Below are positions 55,146-60,711 of a stretch of 60,711 nt of DNA, piece by piece. How positions within the stretch are numbered: the stretch's first letter is position 1; the number at the start of each line of letters is the position of its first letter. The position numbers and the translations under genes are program-made. Source of the stretch: Pseudomonadota bacterium (GTDB taxonomy: Bacteria; Cyanobacteriota; Vampirovibrionia; Obscuribacterales; Obscuribacteraceae); contig JAJPJO010000540.1 of the NCBI GenBank assembly GCA_021324135.1, positions 1 to 60,711 of the forward strand. Reading direction: 5' to 3'. The notes beneath the pieces were generated by a model. The model saw nothing but the letters and a program-made list of their open reading frames with translations, made no database searches and was not told the DNA's origin.

Positions 55146-57236
55146 GTGAACCCGATAATCAAACTGATGGCGCGAGCGCGCATGTCGTGGGGCAAGATCT
55201 CCATCCAGAAGCAGCTCCTTCTTCTGGGTTTGACGTGTATTGCCGGGCTTGTCACATTCACAGCCTGGGTTTGGGTGGGTCGTGCTCAGCACATGATCGA
55301 CGACTCGGTCAAACAGTTCGGGGTGGCCCTGGCTCAAGCTCTGGCGCGTGGCGGTGCCGAGGCTCTGCAAAATACCGGCAACCTGGAGGGTTTGCGTTAT
55401 TACATTTTGATCGAGCGCGGTCACACGCCTGCAATCGCTTATGTCGTTTACTGCGACAACTACGGCAAAGTCTTGCTGGACCCTAATTCCAAAAAAGACC
55501 TGGAAAACGTTTATCCCATCTGGGGCATGCCACTGCAGCAATATGAGGTGCCGGGCGTCTATCCCAGCCCACCCGGCTATCGCAACCTGACCAATATCGC
55601 CGTTTTGATGCGCCGCAACCAGAAGGATCTCGGCATTTGCTGGGTCGGGCTCGACAACGAGTCGTTTACCATACTGGGCACGCCAAAAGAGACACGCTAC
55701 TTCCTTTTGACCATGTTCTGCCTGGTTGGGCTTTTGGGCTTCCTGGGGGTCTGGGCCAACTATGCCTTGATCAACAAACCGCTTAAGGTGCTCTCCCGCA
55801 CGGCCAGCGAAATTGCCGCCGGCCGCTTCGGCTATCAGATACCAGGACAGCGGGCCGGAAAAGAAATCGACGAATTGGTCAATGCCTTCAACTATATGTC
55901 CAGTCGCCTGAAGCTCTACGATAAGCACAATGTCGAGAGCCTCATGGCGGAGCGCAACAAGTACATCTCGGAGCGCAACAAGCTCGAGCTGGTTCTCATG
56001 TCTATTGCAGACGGAGTTGTTGTCTGCGACCGCGACAACAAGGTTCAGATCGTCAACCGTGCCGCCACCATACTCTTCGATAAAGACGCTCAGGATATGT
56101 TGGGTAAGCCGCTCGTCTTCTGCAGCGAGGGACCTGATTCGCCGCAGATCTGCCAGGTCATTCAGGCGTTTACTGATTCATATTCTCCGGGTAATGTCGG
56201 GCCGATTGTTCAACAAGTCAATCTGGGCGAGCGCGTAGTGCGCGTTCACTCCGCTCCGATTTTGCTCAATAAAGAGTTCCTCGGCTCGGTCATGATCATG
56301 CAGGACATCACCAAGCAGGCTGAGCTCGAGCGCATGAAGAATGAGTTCATGAGTAATGTCAGCCACGAGCTGCGCACACCGATCACCTCGATCAAGAGCT
56401 ATGTCGACACTTTGTGCAATCACGGCGAAAAGCTCGATCCTGAAATTCATCGTGAGTTCTTGCAGACGATCGACAATGAAGCCGACCGTTTGATGTTCCT
56501 GGTAAACGACGTCTTGCAGCTCAGCCGTTTGGAAGAGGCGGAGCGAGATCCGGAAGTCTGCCCGATGGAAATCAGAAGAGCCTGCGAAACGGCAATTCGC
56601 TCGCTAAAGATGATGGCCAAGGATCGCGGTATCGAGCTCAAGTTCGAGACCGAAGAAGACGTTCCTCTGGTCAACATCAATCAGGAGTCGATCGAGCGTG
56701 TGGTGATCAACTTGCTTACCAATGCCATCAAGTACACTCCCAATGGCGGCATCGTCACGATTAAGGTCGAGCATCTTAGCGAGTCGCGCGAAGTGGCGGT
56801 GCACATTATCGACACCGGCATCGGCATACCTGAAGATTGTCTCGAGCATGTCTTCGACCGTTTCTTCCGGGTTGAGAAGAAAGTGCATACCGTCAAAGGA
56901 ACGGGGTTGGGCTTGACGATCGTCAAGAAGATAATCGAGAAGCACGAGGGGCGTGTCGACGTCAAATCCGCACTGGGAGAAGGATCAACCTTCAGCTTCT
57001 ATTTGAAGGTCGCTCCGACCAGCACCGAAGATGGGCTGCCACCAATCACGATATCACGCGAGTTGCAAGCCGCGCCGCATAACGGTTCGGCTGCCGGGCA
57101 AGACAGCGACGGTGCCGCATCAAGCAACGGCGATTCCGGAGAGAGCCAGGCGAGCGAATCCGATGGTGCCACCACCGGCGGTGAGCACGGCGGCGACTTC
57201 GTCGATTCTCCAAAACCGGCCACGGCCAAATCGTGA
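55146..57236 (+). CDS. PAS-HAMP sensor histidine kinase, Hik33/NblS-like
   Basis: The 696-residue protein starts at GTG 55146 with AGGA nine bases before. It has a first membrane segment (LLLLGLTCIAGLVTFTAWVWV, about 25-45), an extracytoplasmic region of about 150 residues, a second membrane segment (FLLTMFCLVGLLGFLGVWANYALI), HAMP (about 215-265), a PAS domain (about 280-390), HisKA with the phospho-acceptor H407 (NVSHELRTP), and HATPase with NAIKYTPNGG, DTGIGIP and GTGLGLTIVKK. A Ser/Gly-rich tail of about 60 residues follows. The layout resembles the essential cyanobacterial kinase Hik33/NblS, but equivalence is an inference. No response regulator is adjacent. Confidence 0.92.
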   Translation: MNPIIKLMARARMSWGKISIQKQLLLLGLTCIAGLVTFTAWVWVGRAQHMIDDSVKQFGVALAQALARGGAEALQNTGNLEGLRYYILIERGHTPAIAYVVYCDNYGKVLLDPNSKKDLENVYPIWGMPLQQYEVPGVYPSPPGYRNLTNIAVLMRRNQKDLGICWVGLDNESFTILGTPKETRYFLLTMFCLVGLLGFLGVWANYALINKPLKVLSRTASEIAAGRFGYQIPGQRAGKEIDELVNAFNYMSSRLKLYDKHNVESLMAERNKYISERNKLELVLMSIADGVVVCDRDNKVQIVNRAATILFDKDAQDMLGKPLVFCSEGPDSPQICQVIQAFTDSYSPGNVGPIVQQVNLGERVVRVHSAPILLNKEFLGSVMIMQDITKQAELERMKNEFMSNVSHELRTPITSIKSYVDTLCNHGEKLDPEIHREFLQTIDNEADRLMFLVNDVLQLSRLEEAERDPEVCPMEIRRACETAIRSLKMMAKDRGIELKFETEEDVPLVNINQESIERVVINLLTNAIKYTPNGGIVTIKVEHLSESREVAVHIIDTGIGIPEDCLEHVFDRFFRVEKKVHTVKGTGLGLTIVKKIIEKHEGRVDVKSALGEGSTFSFYLKVAPTSTEDGLPPITISRELQAAPHNGSAAGQDSDGAASSNGDSGESQASESDGATTGGEHGGDFVDSPKPATAKS

Positions 57237-57385
57237 TCGCTCGTTTGCACTCCGGGGCTGCCTGTCCGGAAGATTAGCAATATATCCACTTCCTGGTCCG
57301 GTTTTCAAGCAAAAGGCATGTTATTATTCCATTGACAAGGTCGAAAAGACCACCAAACGTGCATTGAGAGAGGAGGGGGTGGAGT

Positions 57386-57877
57386 TTGGCGCGGGCCGTT
57401 TATCCTGGATCGTTTGATCCAATGACTAATGGCCACTTTGATATTGTCAAGCGATCGAGCAAGATCTTTGATGAAGTCATAATGGCTGTTGTCGCGAACC
57501 CAGGTAAATCCTCGCTTCTGCCAACGGACATCAGAACGGAACTGATCCGGGCAGTAGTAAAAGAAATTCCTAATATAAAGGTTGACTCTTTTCAGGGATT
57601 GACGGTTGACTATGCCAAACAAAACGACGTTGCTTGCTTGATACGGGGGCTTAGAGCCATCTCAGATTTCGAGGGGGAGCTAGGTATGGCCCAAACCAAC
57701 AAGCAGTTGTTTCCTGAACTAGAAACCATATTTTTGATGACCAAAGCCGAGTATTCTTTTATTAGTTCATCAATGGTTAAGGAGATCGTCCGCTTGGGCG
57801 GTGACGTATCTATGTTCGTACCAGGACCCGTCAACGACTACTTGAAGGCGCACTTCATTAGAGGCACCACAGCATGA
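57386..57877 (+). CDS. coaD: Phosphopantetheine adenylyltransferase
   Basis: The 163-residue enzyme catalyses step four of coenzyme A synthesis, joining 4'-phosphopantetheine and ATP to give dephospho-CoA. Signature residues are GSFDPMTNGHFDIV with the (T/N)xGH motif, LIRGLRAISDFE, and the ISSSMVKE segment near the C terminus. Length is normal. The start is a rare TTG at 57386, chosen since GAGGAGGGGGTGGAG lies just before it and the first residues ARAVYPGSF fit the family. It overlaps the following gene by four bases (ATGA). Confidence 0.95.
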   Translation: MARAVYPGSFDPMTNGHFDIVKRSSKIFDEVIMAVVANPGKSSLLPTDIRTELIRAVVKEIPNIKVDSFQGLTVDYAKQNDVACLIRGLRAISDFEGELGMAQTNKQLFPELETIFLMTKAEYSFISSSMVKEIVRLGGDVSMFVPGPVNDYLKAHFIRGTTA

Positions 57878-58554
57878 GCACTATGACCGCACCTAATGCG
57901 ACTGTCACCAATAATTACAAGCAGACGACCATATACAAACATATGGATCTGCTGGAGCATCTCATTGATGACGCTCCGGGTGTTTATAAGTATAAATTCA
58001 TCAACGCCGACGACTTTCTCGACGTCCTCGACAAAGCGCGCGCTCGGCTTCCTGAAGAGCTGCGCGAAGCTGCCGAAGTTCTTCAGCAAAGGGATCACAT
58101 AACCACCGATGCGCACCGGCGCGGTGAGCAAGTCGTTCAACAAGCCAAGCGGCAAGCCGAGGCTATGCTGCAGGAATCCGAATTGCTCAAGGCCGTGCAG
58201 GCGGAAGTTGAGCGGATTCGCAAGCAAGTAGTCGGTGAGATTGAGCAGATGAGGCGGGAAGCATTAGCCGAAGCGGAGCGCATCAGAACGGAAGCGGAAG
58301 AAGACGCGACCCGCATCAGGGATGGTGCCGATCATTACGCTGAATCAGTCCTCACGCGTGTCGATTCCGATCTGGCTCAAATTGCGCAGCACGTGCAAGA
58401 GTCGCAGCAGATTGTTCGCAACGGGCAGAGATTGTTGGGCCAGGTGAAGCGCCATACTTTCTCCGCACCACCTGCGGTGCCCCCGGCGGTGCCGATGCCG
58501 ACTCAGACCCAGGCAAATTTACAACTCAACAGTCCGCTTTTGAGAGGCGACTGA
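57874..58554 (+). CDS. Coiled-coil protein coupled to CoaD
   Basis: The 226-residue protein is almost wholly helical from about 60 to 195, with charged heptads (QVVQQAKRQAEAMLQ, EQMRREALAEAERIRTEAEE), like F-type ATP synthase b subunits or DivIVA-like scaffold proteins, but without a membrane segment. The first 25 residues are polar and the last 25 are Pro/Thr-rich. The ATGA overlap with coaD implies translational coupling. In Actinobacteria a DivIVA-like protein is also found next to coaD, so a cell-division or membrane-organising role is possible but speculative. Confidence 0.75.
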   Translation: MSTMTAPNATVTNNYKQTTIYKHMDLLEHLIDDAPGVYKYKFINADDFLDVLDKARARLPEELREAAEVLQQRDHITTDAHRRGEQVVQQAKRQAEAMLQESELLKAVQAEVERIRKQVVGEIEQMRREALAEAERIRTEAEEDATRIRDGADHYAESVLTRVDSDLAQIAQHVQESQQIVRNGQRLLGQVKRHTFSAPPAVPPAVPMPTQTQANLQLNSPLLRGD

Positions 58555-58561
58555 GGCGCAT

Positions 58562-59503
58562 TTGTTGGATCGAAACTTGCCTGGCATTGCAGTTGTTCTG
58601 GCAGTCATCAGCATAATTGTCTCTCTATCCATCCTGATCACTAAGCCCGCGGGTAAAGGCGATCTTGCATTGCCGAAGCATGCCCTGCAAGCCGGGGACG
58701 CACTGGCGCGCATTCGCCGCGATGGAATCTTGCGCGTCGGCTATGGTGGTTTTCCTCCTTACACTTTCATCGATGCTCAGGAAACGGACAGCTCGAAACG
58801 CGTAAAAGGATTCGCCGCCGACCTCGTCAATGAGATTGCCGAGCGATCGACGCCAAAGCTGAAAGTCGAGTGGCATCTGATGAATTGGGAAACGCTTCGC
58901 GCCGATATGGTGTCGCACAAGTTCGATTTCATTGCCGATCCTGTCTATCAAACGGTTCCGCGAGCAATGGAATTCAGCTATTGCGAACCATACTCATACT
59001 TCGGCATTGCACTGGCGGTGGTGCGCCGCGACGATAATCGTTTTAAAACCTTTGCCGATCTCGATCGCACTGACATCACAATTGCCATCTCAGAGGGCTG
59101 GGTCTCGACCGACTATGCCCGCTCGCATTTGAGCAAGCCGAAGTTGAAAATCATTCCGGTTGGCGGCGATGCCTTCGTTCAACTGGATGATGTTTTGATG
59201 GGCAGAGCTGATGTGGCTTTGCAAGACTCACCCACGGTCGTTCAATACATCAAAGCGCATGGCGACAAAGTCAAAGCGCTCTGGCTCGACCATCCACCCA
59301 GCATAGTTCCTGGCGGTTTTGCGGTGCGTAATGAAGATGGCGATCTGCTGAGATTCTTGAACTCATGTTTGGCGATCATGCAAGCCGACGGCACGATTGA
59401 ACGTCTCGACAAGAAGTGGAAGACCTACGGTTATATGCAAAGCCGACGGCTCGTGCCCGCATCGGGTTTGGCTGAATATCTGGATTCGAAGAAGCAGCAA
59501 TGA
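58562..59503 (+). CDS. Polar amino acid ABC transporter, substrate-binding protein
   Basis: The 313-residue protein begins with TTG (58562 or 58565) and an N-terminal membrane anchor (IAVVLAVISIIVSLSILI). A family 3 extracellular solute-binding domain follows: GILRVGYGGFPPYTFID, DLVNEIAER, then FDFIADPVYQTVPRAMEFSY and the second lobe GRADVALQDSP. Such proteins deliver polar amino acids or opines to the permease. Retention by a membrane helix rather than a lipobox is worth noting. It overlaps the permease gene by four bases. Confidence 0.9.
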   Translation: MLDRNLPGIAVVLAVISIIVSLSILITKPAGKGDLALPKHALQAGDALARIRRDGILRVGYGGFPPYTFIDAQETDSSKRVKGFAADLVNEIAERSTPKLKVEWHLMNWETLRADMVSHKFDFIADPVYQTVPRAMEFSYCEPYSYFGIALAVVRRDDNRFKTFADLDRTDITIAISEGWVSTDYARSHLSKPKLKIIPVGGDAFVQLDDVLMGRADVALQDSPTVVQYIKAHGDKVKALWLDHPPSIVPGGFAVRNEDGDLLRFLNSCLAIMQADGTIERLDKKWKTYGYMQSRRLVPASGLAEYLDSKKQQ

Positions 59504-60168
59504 ACTACGACTGGGATTTTAGAGTGCTTCTTCCATATCTGCCGGCGCTCGCCAGAGGCACCTGGGTGACTATTGAGCTCTCGGCGATCAGCTCGCTGGT
59601 CGGCACTATATGTGGTGTTATGCTCGGGATACTGTTTCGATATAAGCCACTCGATAAATTGCTTTTGCCTCTCAATGATATGATTAGAGCGATACCACCC
59701 CTGGTGCTAATTCTCTTCGTGTACTATTTCCCTTATGCCGATATATTCGCTATCCAGCCTCCATCTACATTTGATTGCGCAGCTGCTGCTCTTACTATCG
59801 CTATGGCCGTTTATGTCGCTGATATAGTTCGCGCAGCCTACGACGGCGTTTCGCGCGGCTCAATCATGGGCGCGCGCTCGCTCGGCTTGAGAGAAGGCGA
59901 TATCTGGCAATACATTATCCTGCCGGACATAGTCCGCCAAATCCTGCCGAGCCTGATGGCCTTTTACATCGGTAATATCCGTTTGTCCAGTCTGGCTTCG
60001 GTGATTGGCTGCGAAGACGTGGTTTTTGTTGCCAGGCAGGCTATATCGCAGAGGTTTCGTTCACTGGAAGCCTGGACTTTGGTGGCGGCAATTTACATCA
60101 TACTTGTCTTGCCGCTCAGCTGGCTGACTCGACGACTGGAGCAATCGAAATGGCTGAAGCGACGATAG
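59500..60168 (+). CDS. Polar amino acid ABC transporter, permease (HisM/GlnP type)
   Basis: The 222-residue protein has about five membrane helices and the EAA-loop motif for the ATPase contact (YDGVSRGSIMGARSLGLREGDIWQYIILPD). This matches the HisMQ/GlnP permeases. Its start overlaps the binding protein by four bases and its end overlaps the ATPase gene by 19 bases, so all three are in one operon. Confidence 0.93.
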   Translation: MNYDWDFRVLLPYLPALARGTWVTIELSAISSLVGTICGVMLGILFRYKPLDKLLLPLNDMIRAIPPLVLILFVYYFPYADIFAIQPPSTFDCAAAALTIAMAVYVADIVRAAYDGVSRGSIMGARSLGLREGDIWQYIILPDIVRQILPSLMAFYIGNIRLSSLASVIGCEDVVFVARQAISQRFRSLEAWTLVAAIYIILVLPLSWLTRRLEQSKWLKRR

Positions 60169-60711
60169 GCAAGCATAATCTCGAGCGTTTGAACGTGCAT
60201 GACCTGACTTGCAGCAATGGACATTCGCTCGTTCTCAATCAATTTTCGCTTGCCGTCAAAGGCGGAGAAACGGTTGCGATTATAGGGCGCAGTGGAGCCG
60301 GCAAGAGCACTTTGCTCCGTTGCCTCAGCACCTTGCAGCAACCAACCTCTGGAAACGCTTCATTAGATGGATTCCAGTACATGAAGGATGGTCAGCCGTT
60401 GATTCCGGACTGGCAAATCCGCAAGCAAATCGTCATGGTATTTCAGAACTACAATCTCTTTGCCAACATGACCGCCATGCGCAATATTACTCTGGCGCTG
60501 GAGAAAGTGATGGGGCTTGCCAGAGAAGCGGCAGTTGTGAAAGCTCGTCAGGCGGCGGAAAAACTGGGCATCGATCAAATTCTCGAGCGTTATCCTGATT
60601 CATTGTCAGGCGGACAGGCTCAGCGATTGGCTCTGGCGCGAGCGATGGTGCTCGAGCCCAAAGTCTTATTGCTCGATGAAATTACATCAGGTCTCGACCC
60701 GGAGACCATTA
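60150..60711 (+). CDS. Polar amino acid ABC transporter, ATP-binding protein (truncated by window end)
   Basis: Starting at ATG 60150 the frame is open to the last base: MAEATIGKHN, then Walker A GRSGAGKSTL, a Q-loop near MVFQNYNLF, the signature LSGGQAQRLALARAMVL, and Walker B with VLLLDEITSGLDPE. The first 187 codons are present. About 60 more residues are expected beyond the window. It overlaps the permease gene by 19 bases. It is the energising subunit of the preceding binding protein and permease. Confidence 0.92.
   Translation, partial: MAEATIGKHNLERLNVHDLTCSNGHSLVLNQFSLAVKGGETVAIIGRSGAGKSTLLRCLSTLQQPTSGNASLDGFQYMKDGQPLIPDWQIRKQIVMVFQNYNLFANMTAMRNITLALEKVMGLAREAAVVKARQAAEKLGIDQILERYPDSLSGGQAQRLALARAMVLEPKVLLLDEITSGLDPETI

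Noticed and set aside
58562..60711. Link between the ABC transporter and the decarboxylase or oxygenase as one pathway
   Set aside because: The genes are 37 kb or more apart and no shared regulation is visible.

Overview
The window most likely comes from a Gram-negative (two-membrane) bacterium of the Cyanobacteria/Melainabacteria lineage, with an Obscuribacterales-like non-photosynthetic relative as the best guess. Supporting signs are a KdsC-type phosphatase and RND/TolC export (outer membrane), a Ski2-type DECH helicase, a SigB/SigF-type sigma factor, a PAS-HAMP histidine kinase resembling cyanobacterial Hik33/NblS, and at least seven copies of the cyanobacterial HIP1 octamer GCGATCGC. No photosynthesis gene is visible. 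The assignment is inferred from the sequence alone.

Layout. 0.1-7.6 kb: a hypothetical protein, a KdsC-like phosphatase, an exported FAD oxidoreductase with a C-terminal SLH-like segment, and a SWIM/SNF2 helicase. 7.6-9.9 kb: a structured intergenic region, a two-TM coiled-coil protein and a candidate small RNA with terminator. 9.9-17.8 kb: a GspE-N repeat protein, Fe-SOD, an HTH/coiled-coil protein, a Rieske oxygenase, a hidden SelW-like selenoprotein (in-frame UGA with a SECIS-like hairpin), Cmk, and an M50 protease-TPR fusion. 17.8-26.4 kb: a bicovalent-FAD oxidase pair, a 46-bp tandem hairpin array, an aromatic amino acid decarboxylase, and secreted or papain-like unknowns. 26.7-36.3 kb: one minus-strand heavy-metal RND efflux operon (CzcA-like, CzcB-like, a Pro-rich exported protein and three tandem TolC/CzcC paralogues, one broken by an in-frame TAG). 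36.7-47.1 kb: LCP protein, MFS and SulP transporters, tandem UspA, an AsmA-like protein and an APC permease. 47.3-54 kb: Ski2-like helicase, tRNA-Pro(GGG), a transposase-derived zinc-ribbon protein, a second tandem hairpin array related to the first, an exported unknown and a frameshifted ORF. 54-60.7 kb: sigma factor divergent from a histidine kinase, then CoaD, a coiled-coil protein and a polar amino acid ABC transporter whose ATPase gene runs off the end.

The most notable items are: (1) the SelW-like selenoprotein gene at 15125-15472, which ordinary gene calling would start after the UGA; (2) two related tandem hairpin arrays 31 kb apart, with a period that excludes coding; (3) a 17-bp partly palindromic motif (arms near GCACC/GGTGC around an AT-rich centre) scattered through genes and spacers, including three copies inside the Ski2-like helicase gene; (4) the three-TolC efflux operon with an in-frame amber codon; (5) a long interrupted-helix structure at 7650-7810 that could be an unrecognised ncRNA.
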